Shown here piece after piece: positions 1 to 14,500 of a DNA stretch of 64,000 nucleotides. Under the pieces are notes generated by a model. The model was not told the origin of the DNA, made no database searches, and worked only from the letters and a program-made list of their open reading frames with translations. Both the position numbers and the translations under genes were made by a program. The stretch is from Sitta carolinensis (taxonomy: Eukaryota; Chordata; Aves; Passeriformes; Sittidae), in the NCBI GenBank assembly GCA_032173965.1, contig CM063283.1:79982743-80046742 (forward strand). The letters are read 5' to 3'. Numbering within the stretch: the stretch's first letter is position 1; each line of letters starts with the position of its first letter.

Positions 1-3000
1 GGCAGCTTGTACATTCATTTGTCTGTAACAAATAAGTGGATTTGAAATAAAGGTTAAATGAATTATCATATTTATCTGGGCCTATGAGCTGTTATCAAAC
101 CTCCCACAGGCTGGAACTGCACTTAGAAATGAATATTTCAAAGTAAAAGGTTAAGGATTTTATATAGAATGAAAAATAATCAAGTAATTGGCCAATTGTT
201 TTGTTAAGTCAGGTGATAAAGACACTTTATCCCTAAGTGTGAGGACAGATGTAACATGGCTTGAAAAATCGTTTATGAAACTCAGAAACACTGAGCATTT
301 TCTTCAAAACTTCATCTTTCAGTGGGAAATGCAATTCAGCTTAATAAGGTAATACATATATGCTTATGAATTACCTTATTTTTGTTTTACAGTGATATCA
401 AATATTCTGACATAAGACTAGAACTAAGTACAATAGAAAGCAGACAAGGATTCTTGGTAGAAAATCAGCAAATTTTGGAACTTAGTTCACATTTGCAAGT
501 ACTCAAGTATGGATTTCACTTCAGGAAATACAGCATACAATTACAATATAACCATACAAACATTACTCCTGTATTGCAACCGTATTTCATTCCCCCATTA
601 TGGATGATTTCTGAAAAAAAGTTTGAAAGCTGTATTTTAGAAATGGCTTCATTCCAAGTCAGTCATTCTGTAGTGGATATTACTGAATATAATACAACCC
701 AGTTACTGCTGAAAATGAAATGGCTATTATTAATGTATTTGCTGTGGCAAGCTTGCCCTAAATTTGTGGTTAAACAAAGCAAAACTTGGTGTGTGATGCA
801 AGAAAAAAACTGAGATAATTACTTATCTAAAGCTTATATGCTTTAGTGATAATAAAATGCTTTTATTCACATTTACAGAGGCTCCACCTTACTGCTTAAA
901 TTTAAAGCAATATTTTGAGGGCATAATTGTAGCAGTGCTCATTAGACAGAAGCAGAGTCATCCTTCATCCTGTTCTACCTGAGCAAAGCTTGTAAAAATG
1001 AACTGTAACTAGAGAAAAAAAAAAAAAAAAAGTTGCAACCTGTCAAAGTCTAGGTATACAGACCTTCTTGTAGAGTGTGAATGCATAATACGAAGAATAT
1101 ATAATAGGCTGCTTGGGTTTACTAGTCTTAAATATTCTGCATGCTTTTTATAAATGGTTATTGTTCCAAAAAAGAGCAGTAGTTACATATTAACCACCTT
1201 TTTTTGCCCAAGTATTGCTTTAATAAGTATTAATTAAATAGAAGCATCTGAAGATTACAGGAGTGTGGACATGAAAGTACATACTGCAGCACATACATGT
1301 GTACTCATTACTTTTGGGACAGGTCAGTACACCTGTAAGTGAAAGATAAGGTCTAATTTGAGGGTTCTAATTTCCATCTAATTTGAGATTAAAACCAACA
1401 AAGAAATGAAACCTTAGTTAGGGTAAAATTAAGTACACTTTCTGGACCAAGCTATGTTTTCCTCTCCAGCAATCCACAATGTTTCACAGGGACAAGAATT
1501 AACAATGTCAGCCATGTGCAATAGATGAGAATGGCTGAATCAGTATTTCTCAATGTTAGCGATTATGTGCTATGGGAGCTTATTTGAGTTAATTACGATT
1601 TTGCATCAAAAAGTAGCAATTTTAAGTCTTCCAAGTAAAACTTTCCAGAGTTCTTCTACAGGAATCCCATCCTCATTATTACTGGTGTTTTTTGACAGGC
1701 CCATTGTGTGAAGCAGACTTATCGTTTCATTACTCCAGGACATTAAATTGCTCAGTGGAGTGAGCACATTGCCCTCTTGGTGTGTTTGAATCATGCAGTG
1801 TCTATGCAGGGTTTGCAAAATTCCTTTATCTCCAGTAACCTTTGTGACCCATCCCAATGACTGACTGGCACCCTCACTGTGGGGTTAGGATACCTCCAGG
1901 CTTTCACTTGGAGGAGCTTTTGTAAACCATTCTTTTAAAAGCTGACCAAGGTCTTCACATTTATGAAGTACTCCAGGAACCTCTCCTGCCTAAATTCTTG
2001 CACAGGAGCCTAGTGTCAGTGAAGCCTAAATGAGTGCCTAAATGAGCTCTTCTACAAAGAGATACAAACATTGACATTGTGGTGTTTAAACTGACCTGTG
2101 ATTACTTGAATTGAATCTAACCCAGATATGCTCCATGCTAAAACTTCCAGTGTCCACTAGCAGATTACTTAAACCCTGGCAATGCAATAAACATTTTCAT
2201 TTTAATTGTATCAAAAAGATGACCCGGTTCAAATCTTCCCATTTTCATCATCTAAGTTAGAAACATTGACTGATAATGTTGTCAGTAAAATCAGCTGTCC
2301 TAGCCAGAAAGCAGATAGCCCTGAGCAATGGTGCCTTCTCTGAATTAGCACTTTGCAAGCAAAGTCAGCCCATGAGTAAATTGGCATGAAAGCTCGTTGA
2401 GCTAAATCAGATGAGACTGAACAGTCAAACATGTAAAAGAGATGGTATTTATCCTGACCAATCTGCAAAAAATAAACTGAAAAAACGTTGCATTTTTTTA
2501 TTTTTTGGTTCCTTGTGGTTTGTTTTTTTTTTTTTCTGAAAATCAGTAGTACAACAATCTGTCTAAAAATTCTGCCTCAGGGTAAAGGTATATGCACAAC
2601 GGCACAGACTTGATTAGTTTGAATTTGATTTTTTGACACAAATGTTCAAATACAAATAAGAAGAGGAAAAAAAATATATTCCACTATCTAATCTTTGGCT
2701 ATGCATGAAGTTTAAAATGAGATGTAGATGAAGTTACTTATTTTTCAATTAATTCTTTTATTTATTTCCTTCTGAAATTACATAGTATTTTATATTGTAA
2801 GGACATTTAAAAAATGAAGAGAAAAAAGGAAGATAGTGGTTCCATGCCTATCCACAGCAGTTATTTTTTGCCTTAAGAAAATGGAGAGAAGCTGGAAAAA
2901 AAAACAAAACCCAGCAGTCACAATCCTCTGGCAAGATGCAAGGTAAGCCTACAGCCACAAAGCACTGAAGGGCTTTTGAATCACATGATTATTCTTGTGG

Positions 3001-6000
3001 CAATGTAAATATGTTTCCTTGAAACAAGGTGGCACTAATATAGACTTCTGTGAAATTTTTGATTTAATTAAAAAAAAAAAAGTTATGGAAAATACATTAA
3101 AAATTTTTGATAGATTAGCAACAAAATAGTTGATCTGTTGTATACCAGCTATATATACTACTACAAAACAAGTAAGAAATCAAACGTAGCTAACAAAGCA
3201 GTTCTGCTTTCCACTTTTCCAGCACCCTGGATCTTAGTGGTCAAAATCTTCAGAATATTTCTGATTAGCTGAGACTAGTTTTTAATGTTTGTGCCAGACT
3301 CTGTGAAGAGCCATGCTGATTTCAAGCTGCCTGTACAGGGAATAGGGAACTGAATGGATTTCTGCAGAGCATTGCTCCCTGCCTACCGGCATTCCCTTCT
3401 GCATTTTTCTTGCAGGATCTGTACATTACTGCCCTCACTTGCTAAATCCACCCCAGTCTTGCTTCCTGTCCTTCTTGAGGAATCCCTGCCCTCTGCACAA
3501 GCAGCTCCTCAAACTCCTGATCTCCTGATGAAACTGTTTCTTGCCAAGCACTGTGCTGTGAAAACTGATGATGAGATAGGTGTCAGGTGGGACTGGATTT
3601 CTGAATTCTGTTTCTTTTCCTGAGGCTGCAATGGATGGAAAAATCAAACTGGTTGTCATGGCCTAATTCCCTATAAATACAAATTTTGTGTCTAAGATTA
3701 ACAGAAAGTTATAGTTTATATTTGATGTCTCTACAAAAAGGGCTTTTATGTTTGGTGATTGTGTTGTTTATTTTTTTTAATGGCCAGCAAAAGACACTTT
3801 GCATAGACTCAGTAGCATTTAGGGGTGGTATTTCCAAGAAACATTTACACTTAAAATGGTACAGTATTTTTCCTTATTTTGTTAGTCATTATACTCCTCT
3901 CATTTACCTTCTGAACTTTTTTTTTCTAGACGCCTCCTCGAAGGCAGCCAAGTATGCAAGTTGCCTTTTATTTCTTAATTCCAAAAGGGAATATGCTAAG
4001 TGCCTGCTCTGCTCTTTATTAATGCATAGTTTACAGTGGAGATAATCCACATGATCCAAGGAACAAAAACACACACTCCATGCAGGTGTGTCGGCATGGC
4101 TGAGTTTCACTGTGGTGCCATAAATTTAACACAGGCCTTGAGATTTATTCACACTGGATAAATATGCAATCCTTCAAGTGATTTTGCATCCAATATATCA
4201 CTAATTTATAAACATAAATAAATAAACAAAAAGCTGGCACTTGCCTCTTGACAGAATCTTTGAAAAGCCTTGGTACTTTCATTATTTATTTTGCTTAATG
4301 AGGGGAAAATAATGCCTAGTATACAGTTGTTAACACTTCCTATAAACCACTAAAACAATTTTTTTTTGCTCAGTGACAAGAGATCTTCACAGGTTTTTAT
4401 ACAAAATCTGTAAGCAGCTATCCAAGAACTGCAGGTTTTTTCCTCCAGCATTCTTCCTCCTTCTGTTTGCTATTCTACTTGGCTCTGCTCTTATGTGTTA
4501 GTAAGAGGTGCCATTCTAAACCAAAAAAAGTTTAATCAAAAGCATATAAATTTGCTGATGTGATGGTATATCAAATACAACGGCTGCTAGAGTAGGCTTT
4601 AAAGAAAACCTACTACATTCTGTAACACATTGCACTGGATGCCATGTGTGCTTCGTTATGGCATCTCAAGAAACAAATCCTCCACATCTTGACATGATGA
4701 GAAATTAAAAAATGGGGAAATAATAAACAAAAAACCCAGGAGTAATCAAGGCTTGTTTCCTGATTTGACCTTCATGGTACTGTCTCTGCACCTACTCCTG
4801 GTTGCCTGCTGCTCTGGTGCGTGTTCAGGTGGAGCAGAGTGTGGGCATAGAGGCCACTGAGTACTTGTGGGGTTTTTTTCCACCTCTATCTGTGCCTTAC
4901 CTAGCAAGCCCTCTCATAGCCAGAATGCTAATCTTGGGTAAAGGCTGTTGAAATGCAACTTTATTGTTTCTGGACAACTATTTCAAGTATGCATGCCACA
5001 CCAAACGTAATCTATTAAGTATGGCTAGAGCTATGTTTCTTTTATGGAATCATACCTGGCTTTACCTCACGGCTGTAGTCTGACTGACATGTTTGACTGC
5101 ACTTACTAAGATCCCAAAACAAGGATTACTCTCACTTCATTAGACCTGACCATGTGTGTACACAGTACACGGGAAGGAGAGACTAGTGACTGTCAGTAGC
5201 CAGTATTCCTGAACTCCTAATTCACAAAGCAACACCGTATCCTTTGACACTGCTCTTTCTCACCTTCAAATGAAAAGTGTTGGAAAGAAAACTTCTACCC
5301 TTTAATTTTAATCCATTTTAATCTCGAACTTTGCCACACTTACTTAGGCTTACTCCACAAGTCCTCCCATTGATTTTATTAACATGTCAGCATAGAGTGA
5401 TCAGGCTACTTTGAAGACCCTTACTGAAAAAAAAATGGAGCAATTTTATACATTTTATGCATTTTATCATCTCATGCAGATTAAAAAAGCCTCCTCAAAC
5501 AAATGCCCAATAGAACAGGTATCAGAAGAATTTATGTGGGCAGATAATTATGTTAATTTGTTGTCATTTTTATTATTGCCTTTTATTATTACTAAACTGT
5601 TTCCTATTGAAACAGATAAGTAATTTCCCTTCACAAAAATGAAATAATCTTTATGCTAATACATTTCTAAAATAAAGGTACTCACAATACAAGCAACATT
5701 GTGAGCAATACAATGATTATGTTTTGGCTCATAACAGAAATGAGTATCTGGAGGTCACAAGGAGTGCCTGCAAAACTGAAGGCTTTGGTAAGGTGCAGAA
5801 CGATGTGTGGGAGCACATTGGACAACTGGGAAAGGTTTTTTTGTGTAAGATATGTGTCTAGCAGTATATAGGTTCATGATGTTTTTTTGTAACACTCCTC
5901 CATCTTTTACTGTTTACAATTCTCCATTGCTGTATCACATTTCTCATCAGAGTGCATTACTTTTGAGTCTGGCTTGTGTCTAGCTGATACATCTCAAAGG

Positions 6001-9000
6001 CATCAATGATATTACAGGGGTGTCATAAGCACGTATTTTTAATCCTTTATTCTTTCTAGTCGTGCTCCCATTTCTGTTTATTAACTGCCACTCTTTAGAA
6101 ATCCTGGTCTTGATGAAGACTTGCCACCTCCCTGTTTCTTTCTGTTGTTGTATGCTGCCTTCAATTTAAGCAACTAAATTAAGTCAGTGGCACCCAGCTT
6201 CTCTCTCAGGGTTTTCACCTGCTGCTTCTAGGCAGAAAAAAGAGTTGTTCTCCCCAGTCTGCAGCTGTAGGCTAATTATCTCTGGTCTGTCAGCAGAAAA
6301 TTTAAAGAAATACACACTTCTACTCGTTTTTGTTTTGTTTTTTTTTTATTTTTCTTTCAAGTAAACCACAGGCCAAGTGTTCTCCAAGTAATTTTTAATT
6401 TAACACTACTGGCTTCAAAATAGATGTATTTAATACATAATAGATGAATTTAGCTGTGTAGGTCATGATTCACCTAACTCTTCCCCCCAGGCGTCTGGTG
6501 GAGAATTCATGCACCATTTAGGTTTTGGATTCCACAGCAGAAGTCAGACACCTAAAATTTAGGTTTGAGCATTGCAATGCTCACAAGCCTTTCTGCATTT
6601 GGGGCACAGAAATGTAACTCAGCGCTGCCTGAGGCTGCTTGACCCTCCCCCACCCCTTCGAACTGCGGTTTCCTACCCCACCTTAGTAAATAAATGAATG
6701 AAGGGCATTAAAGACAGAAAGCCAGAGTGTCTCTTTCACTCAGATTATAAGTGTTTAGGACTGTGCCTCTGATTTTAGGGGAAATTCAGCCTCATTTCTG
6801 GGGTGCAGATTTTTTCTAAAAGGAGGATAAATTTGCTAAGAACTCTAGATGTATCAACAGGATAACAATATTACTATTCCTCTTCAGAGTAGAAGGAAGG
6901 AATTAAAAAACAATTAGTTTAATATGTGACAGTTTCCTTTAATGACCCACTTAAATATTAAATAAATAAGGTCAATCAAAGTTTACACCTGCGCTTTTTG
7001 AACACCACTAAAAGAAGCATGTTGAACAATGCTGAATTATCTGCTGACCTAGCAGTAATTTTTTCATGTTGCCAGCAGGAATACACTGCTTATTAATTAA
7101 TTTACTCATCCTTAATATTTTTTGCATTAGTTTATAAATAGACATTTAGAGATTAAATCAATCATTTGTCAAAGATCTGACGGGTCAGCCATGTCCTTGC
7201 CAGAGAAACTGGTTAACACTGCATTTAGCAGCTAAAAATTGTCTCTGCTAATGGAAGAGAAATAGGAATCTGTCCAAATCTCACGGAACTAATTCTAAAA
7301 TAACAAGACAAACCAGCAAGGCCTTCTTCTCCACCTGACAGTGGAACTGAAAGCAGTTGCAGATACCTAAGAAACTGAAGCGCATGGCAAAGACATATGG
7401 CATAGGATCCATCATGTGACTGCCTGGATGCAAAAAACTGAAGGCATCTGAAAATGTCATCTGTGAATCTTGACTGTTGGTGGGAACATCCCTCACCCAG
7501 AGTTAAGCTTTTTGAAGTGCAAGGCCTCAGCTGTTTCCTTGGCACTTCCTGCTGACATCCTTGTCTTTGATGCCAGCATCAGTTCTGCCTCTTTTAGCAT
7601 AAAGTATTTGTCTTTAACATGAGGATAGATTTTTACCTAAATCTTAAATGATTTTTAACTCTTTCTCTGTTTTCCTCACAGTCTTTAATGTCATTTGGCT
7701 TAATAAATTTGGAGCTGTGACTGTTACAATGTGCCCCAAATGCTCCAGTGAAATGGTATTTTCTGCAGTTGTTGTACCCTTTGCAAAAATTGTCCCTGCT
7801 GCCTGGCCATTCAGTACAAGACAGCTTGTTCTGGCTCTTAGTGGTAGAAAATGCACAAGTAAGTTAATTTCATAGATATGTTTACAATGTTGTTCCTTTC
7901 TGCCTTTTTTTTTTTTTTTTTTTTTCTTTTCTGAAAGAAAGGCCACTGATTTCCCATTTATTTTCCACTGTTCGGATTTAAGCCCTTTGTAGTTATATGA
8001 ACATCGGGGACACCTGAAACCACAGTGCTGAAAGAGTTAAGCAGGTTTTAAGCAAAGAAAATATGTGTCCAGACTTGTCGAATCTTTTAAATTGCCATCT
8101 AAAAATCAGTGTAGAGGAGTCAGCACTGGCTCTGCCACTGAACATAGAAAGCAGTACTTTGCAAAGAGCACTTTCTTGTTCAAGTACTCTAAAAGTGTAT
8201 TTTTAAACATCTGGAGCTGTGAAAGCTGTTCAGCTGAGACTGTTTGTTACAGGAGGAGGCAGGGATGGCAAGCAGCCATGGAATCAACAACACAACACCT
8301 GGTTTCTGACCTAAAGTGGCTAAGAAACTGAACATCTCATCATTGGCAGCCACAGCTTCCCTGCAACATGATCTCTTCTATGATATATTTGTGTAGTGCT
8401 CTCTTTAGGCCTCCTGTAGGCTTTCGCTCCAGAAAGAAAAAAAAAAAAAAAAAACAAAAAAACAACCCTCTGAATTCTTTCTTTCCTTGTAGAAACTGGC
8501 AGAGAGACAAAAAGCAGAGTATGAAAGACAGTAAATGGATCTCAGCAGGAGGAGCCCTGTTCCCCTTATAATGACCAGCCAGCATGTCTGTTGCTCCAGT
8601 GCAGAAATTCAAGTTTTGCCTTTAAAATCACCAGGCATCTTCTAGACCTCATGGATTCCCTAATTTTATCTCCAGTTCCATATTATAGCATTCACGCTTC
8701 CTGCTACAGGGGTCTAACCGTATCAAATGTTGCCCAGTCTGCCAGAAGGATTCCTTACAAGCACTGTGTATTTGTTTCGGTCCTATGTACTTCCATACAT
8801 TTTTTTGGTATAGACGTGTAAGAAGTCAGTGGGAATTATGCCTGCATAGGGCAGAGCTGAATGCAGCCCCAGATTTACTGTGTCTTCCAGAATTTGTAAC
8901 ACAATAGCATTTGTCAAAGTGCCAGTGTGAAGTGCATGTGGATTTCACACAGCTGTAGTGCAGCCATATGCTGCCCTTTGGTTAAGCCATGACTTAAAGT

Positions 9001-10849
9001 TCAGCTTCCCATTTAGAGCAAAAATTGACAGATTCATCTTTTTTGGATCTTCAGAAGCAGTCATGCTCTTTGTTGTGCATTTTCTCTTCTAAGTCTGTCT
9101 GATTGGTGCTGCTGACACCTCTCCCTGGCATTGGCCCCAGACTGTGCCTTGATTTCTGAAAAAAGAAACCTCCTGAAGGAGTCCACTGTCCACCTTTAGG
9201 GAAGTGTTTTGGATCTCAGCCCAAGCCAAAAGCTCAGAGGAGGGTGCATTGCCAGTAAGACCCAATCTCCCCCTTTAGGATGTGGCAAATAGGGACAATG
9301 TGAGGGTCAGAGACCCCAAACAAGATTTAAGCTGTGCAAATGGGCTTGCAGTCTCTTCTAAGACATGAACCATGCCCTCCATATTAAAGGGGAACTTCCT
9401 AAATGTCTGGTTTCGGGATAACCTTGATCCACCTCTCTCCCTGGACAACAATAGGATAATGCCTCTCCCCCTGACTGGTGAGCAGTGTTGCAGCCTGACT
9501 CCCTAGACTGCTGGTTCACGAATTTCAGTCTTTTCTGAGCAATAGCTGTTTCATCTAGCAAAAGTGATAAAACTCCAACAGAAAATACCTGACAGGGCAC
9601 TAACCTGAAATCATATAACCATATCTCTGTTCTGAGTCACGCTAGCAGCGTATTTCAACTCCACATCCCTGGTGAATGACCTAAACTGCATGTTTTCAGA
9701 GGTCATGGAGATGGTGACAGTCTGTTTGCTAGCAGGGACTTTTAGTACATGGGAAAGGACCCAGACTTAGCTCAGGGTGTGGTCTGTCTAAAAAAGATGG
9801 ATTGAGAAATGAGGCAAATTGTTAGTACATGTGTGATTCATGTGGTTTGTGAGGAAAAAAAAATGGATTAAGAGGCCTATTGAGAAAGGAGCTTTATGCA
9901 TCTGGTTGGAAGATACAAAACCAGAGAAATATTCAGAGAAATATTTCCTGTTAATGTATTATAAAGGAAATATCCTGATTTTGCTATAGAGAAACATAGG
10001 TAGAAACTTCTTAAGCTTTGCAACTGCAGCCAAAAATATAATCCTCTCTTTCTGGATAGGATAGCTAAGAGGTGCTGAGCAGTTTCAAATCCTACTACTA
10101 TTAATGCAAGCTTAAGGTGCTTTATCACAATCCAGGATGTTTTACAGGAGCAGTTTCCTAAAATGCTGTGGACACAATAACTGGCCAGGATGGCACCCAG
10201 ACTGATTCTCACGCAGCTCCTCCTCAGCTTTTCTACAGTTATACAATAGGAAAGAGACAGGCAATTTTGACTAGTAAACTATATATTCCTTCTCTCTTTC
10301 TTTTTAAGGGACGAAGCAGAACTAAGGGAGAGTTCAAAGTACAGGAAAAAAAGTGTTTGGAGCATGGAAAATTCACTAAATAGAAATAGACAAGGAAGGA
10401 TGGGTACCACAAGAAAGAGAATGAGATGAATGAATTTTAGATTTTCTTTAAGGTAGAAATATGCTAACAAGTGATAGAAGTTAGGAGTTGATTTTCCTGT
10501 CTCAGAAGAAAGGAATAGAGAGATTCAAAAGTGGAAAGCTAAAAATTGATCAAAGAAAACACTCTTTCATATGATGTGTGACTGAACTGTAAAACTCACC
10601 TCCACAGAAAGCCACACAGGCCTGGAATTCAGGGAGATTTAAAAAAAAAAAAAAACAACAGAATTTCAACACCCATTAAGAGTGCTCAGAGTTCAGATTT
10701 TTCACTGCCCCTAAAGAACTTAGTACATTTAACAATTATGTTTATCTTAGAATAGCTGGCAATTGATAGGATATTTCCAAGAGCCAGTATTTCTAAGGGA
10801 CTTAGAAATGTTACTGAATGGGTCTTATATTTTATAGGGATTTAATTGC
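1..10849. other. intergenic region downstream of EFNB2, nothing recognised
   Basis: AT-rich sequence with short A or T runs (1014-1031, 3071-3081, 8432-8452). Open frames are all under 145 codons, many lack an ATG, and none resembles a known protein. No tRNA-like, CR1 or LTR sequence was recognised. In mammals the DNA downstream of EFNB2 is also gene-poor, which would fit. Confidence 0.6.
7905..7925 (+). repeat. T homopolymer (about 21 bases)
   Basis: Simple low-complexity run in the intergenic region. Confidence 0.85.
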
Positions 10850-11029
10850 CACGTTGCAACTGGCAATGCCTGTCGTGGTCGGTAATCAGGGGTCAAATTC
10901 TTCAGGGCACCGAAATCAGTCGGCTGCATCAACGCGAAATTTCCCTTAATGCTTAAGAAATCAGGTTTGGGTCAGGAGCCGGCAGCAATGTTAAGTGGAG
11001 CCGTCAAACAGTAAGTAGAAAGTGTAACC

Positions 11030-11575
11030 CCGCACAGATCTCCGTCTGCGCCCCAGAAACAGCCTCTCCAGAGACGGCGGTGCCGGCCTGCGGCTCTGCA
11101 GAACACACTGCCGCGGCAGCCGCAGCTGGCTAGCCCCGCATCCCTGAGGCTCAGCACCCGTGACGCTGCCGAGCGTTTAATTAAGGCGAGTCCCTCTCAC
11201 TGCTCCTCGCAAGGCGCGTCTGACGGAGCGGCGCAGCAGATGAGCTACGGCAGCCAAAGCCCGGGATCGGCCCCCACGTGCCTCCTTCACAGGCTCAGCC
11301 CGTTTCCCAGGGATCTTTTGAATTCCAAGCGGTCGCTGTCACGGCCGTGCACAGAAAGCTGAGCGGCTGAGCCGCGTCAGTCGCGGCTTCAGCGCCGCGT
11401 CTGCTCCGCTCGGTGCCACGGCGAGAGCGGCGCGAACCGCCTGCCTTGTGCGATGGGGAGCGGCTCCTCCCTCTGCCGAGGGCCGTTCAAAGCGCTGGGG
11501 AGGGTGGCACTGCGCCGCCTCGCCTCCCCGCGAAGGCCCGAGCAGCCCCTGACGGTGACTGAAAGAGAAAATAAA
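11030..11575. promoter_or_regulatory. isolated intergenic CpG island
   Basis: CpG count rises to about 5-11 per 60 bases, against nearly none in the surrounding AT-rich DNA, and a weaker shoulder extends to about 10850. It includes an E-box CACGTG (11275-11280) and GC boxes. It lies more than 6 kb beyond the EFNB2 3' end, with no recognised gene beside it. Short open frames (for example a 66-codon frame from the ATG at 11453) are not recognised. It could be the promoter of an unannotated non-coding RNA or a distal regulatory element. Confidence 0.6.
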
Positions 11576-11599
11576 ACCAGTCCGTCTGACTTTCACCAG

Positions 11600-14500
11600 C
11601 AGGGATGGGGCCTCTCTGGGGTAAAGCGTGTTGGTTTCTCAATCCATCAGTAGCGTGGCACAGCTGAAATGCAGCCGTGAAATACCTCTCAAAGACCTGG
11701 TGCAAAAATGGGTCTCCCCAATCTGGGCGCTTGTAGGCACCCGTCTATTAATGGTGTCCTGTGTAAAGAAGATGCTGTGGAAACGTTGCAAGCAGCCAGC
11801 TACACAGGGAGACAAAAGTGTTGTATAAGTTGATAAATATAGTTCTGATACTATCTTTGAAATATTTAGGCTGAGTAAAAATCCAAAGCAAAAACATCTG
11901 TTGTTTTAAAATCCAGCACTGGAACAGAGTGGAGGGGAGCTGGCAAAAAGGATTTATGTCTCTTCTGCAGGAACAATGTCTTAGTATAAATCTCTTGTAT
12001 TGTGTGTAATCACATAGGTTACACCTTTCGGTGGCCAAAGCATCCAGAATTTGTTTTTATCACTGCTCGTCCTAAGAGACTGAAAGGACAAAGCTACGTA
12101 AAGAAGCTGGCTGCCCCCAGACTGGTGCACTGACAGTAAAACCAAGAACACTTTCTCCTCTCCAGTTTTGAGCTGGCTTAAGGAAACAAACCAAAACCAA
12201 ATCCAAATATTGGTTATTGCCAAAAGTCATTCTGTCTTTTTCAAATATGCTCACTCACTCAGTTTTGCACTGCACATCAATAACTGCTCCTTAATTCTGC
12301 TCAAATTATTCTTTCCAAAGTGAACTGCTTGCACTTTTCTGAGAAGAAATTATATTTGATAATTTTTCTTAAATTACAAGAAGCAAGACAAAGCAATCTG
12401 ATATATTTTTAGCTTAATTTATTGATGAATGGAAATGTAAAACCAAGCAGACTGAAACAAGCTATGCTTAAATTGTATTTAGGAATTTTACTGCATGCTA
12501 TTTTCCTTCAGAGGCAACTGAATAAATACAAAAAGAAGAGATAAAGCCATATAAAAATTCAAACTAAAGCTGATTGAAAAATAAGGGGCTTATAAGAAAA
12601 CACACTCTTGGTACAGGGATGGTTCCTGTGTTCCATCAGAACCTTATTTTTTTCAGGAAATGTCACCAGCCGAAATCCACAGACAGGCATATAAAGGGTA
12701 GAAAGTCTAGGGCAACACTTGAAAAGAAACTTTCAGGGTGAATAACAAAAGCTTTGTCCAGCAATTAAACCTTATTTGGGAATATGTGAAGCCCCAGCGA
12801 GGGCTGGTGGATGGGCAGGGCTGGTGTGATGAGCAGGTGGACAGGGCATGGTGCTTGGGTGTGCAATAAGCAGGCTGAAGGAAAGCAGCCAGCATTTATT
12901 CAAGAGTGGGAATTCAAGAAAATACCTACAGACTGAAACACATGAATCTCTACAGCTTGGACAGTTTTGAGGCCTGAAAATTCAGATATGCTTTGTTGCT
13001 TATGTACGAAAACATAACACATAATGAAGGGACAGTGTGAAGCAAAGGCAGCACATGCATGATTCTTAACTCTTTCATCATCATTTGGATTTTCCCAAAC
13101 CTCGAGATCTTTTAGTGTGACAAACAAAGGGCTCTTTTGGCCTCCTGGCCTCACATCCTCCATTTCTCATCACAATGAAAACTGAAGTGCTATTGATTCT
13201 GAAAAATTACTAAATTATTCATGTGGTCATACGCTTCCAAGAGCTGAGTTTAAAGACAGTCAAAATTAGGTATGTTGAACGAATTATGAGGTTTGGAAAG
13301 ACTAGAAACATAGCATGTGGGCATGAACAGATAATGTAATAACATTGCACAGCTGACCCTGCCTGTTATGCATAAGGAAGAGAGTTGAATGTGGGAGTAG
13401 GAAGGAATGAGTTTAAATATTAAAGAGAGGCCAAAAAGACTCATTAAAACGTGAACAATTTTTATTACACATTTGCTAGTAATCCAACTTAGTTTTAATG
13501 AACAGATAGAGCAAATTGCTGACAATGTTCAGTAAAATACAAAATACAATTTTTATGGCATCGACAGCAGTCTTTTATAAAAGCAAGTCACTGTTGGTAT
13601 GTTTTTGAGTACAATCTTCATAATATTCAGAACAACACTCTTATAAAGCATTTTCTCATTGCTGAGGGCTATAATAAAATCTGTATGAGTATTGCTTATG
13701 CATGTGCAATTCTGAACTGTGATAAGTAGGATCAGATATCAAACTGAACTATGCTAATTTATAGCCACTGAAGGTCTAATCTAGAAGCAACTATCTTACC
13801 ACCCTCAACAAATTCCCCATATTATTAATTAAATAATTGCACTTCTTCAGCAGTCTAAGCATGTGAGGGCCTTTCAAGACACTTATGAAAACACAAGTCC
13901 TATTCCAGGGACTCTGACAGCTGTGCACAAGGTTCTCTGCTTTTTGGAGTTTGATTAGTCTTACAGTAACTCAATTCTTGTAGAACCTTGATGTCTTTTT
14001 CACAGGATCCCAGGCTGCAGAAAGCACTGAATTCTGGCCTGGGTTCTCCACCCATTTAGGCTCAGTCTCTTCTCGGTGTCTAGCAGAACAACCTGTCCGG
14101 ATCTCCTCACCTTCCTGAAACAACAACCAATACTTATCAAACACTACGCTTGCCTTTCATCTGTCAACATTTTTCTTCTGCTTGCTATTACGTGTTTTCC
14201 ACCAAAGCTTTTCCCAGAGCTGTGAAGACCCTGTTTCTCTAGACCCACAGCTGCCACTTTGCTCTTATTTCTCCCTGGATTTTGTTGTTACAGATCCCCC
14301 AGAGCCTCCTCCTCAGAGAGTAACTGCTCTCTCACACACTTTCCCTCTCTTGCCTCCTCCTGCTTTTCCACAGGCCTTTCTCCAGAAGCAGCCACCAGCA
14401 GCTCCACCTCCTCATCCTCTCTGTGTATGGGCAGGCTCTTGGCTCTCCTTCTCGAGAGGGTTTCCTATGGATTGCATTATGCCTTAATTACGCATCGAAG

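Noticed and set aside
382..813. 143-codon plus-strand frame at the window start
   Set aside because: It starts on TTG, is AT-rich, and has no recognised homologue or supporting signals.
1606..1857. 83-codon minus-strand frame with protein-like composition
   Set aside because: No family recognised, and it is short enough to be chance.
11193..11211. 18-bp word CTCTCACTGCTCCTCGCA shared with the CpG block near 63372
   Set aside because: The flanks diverge at once on both sides. A chance match between two GC-rich islands cannot be excluded.
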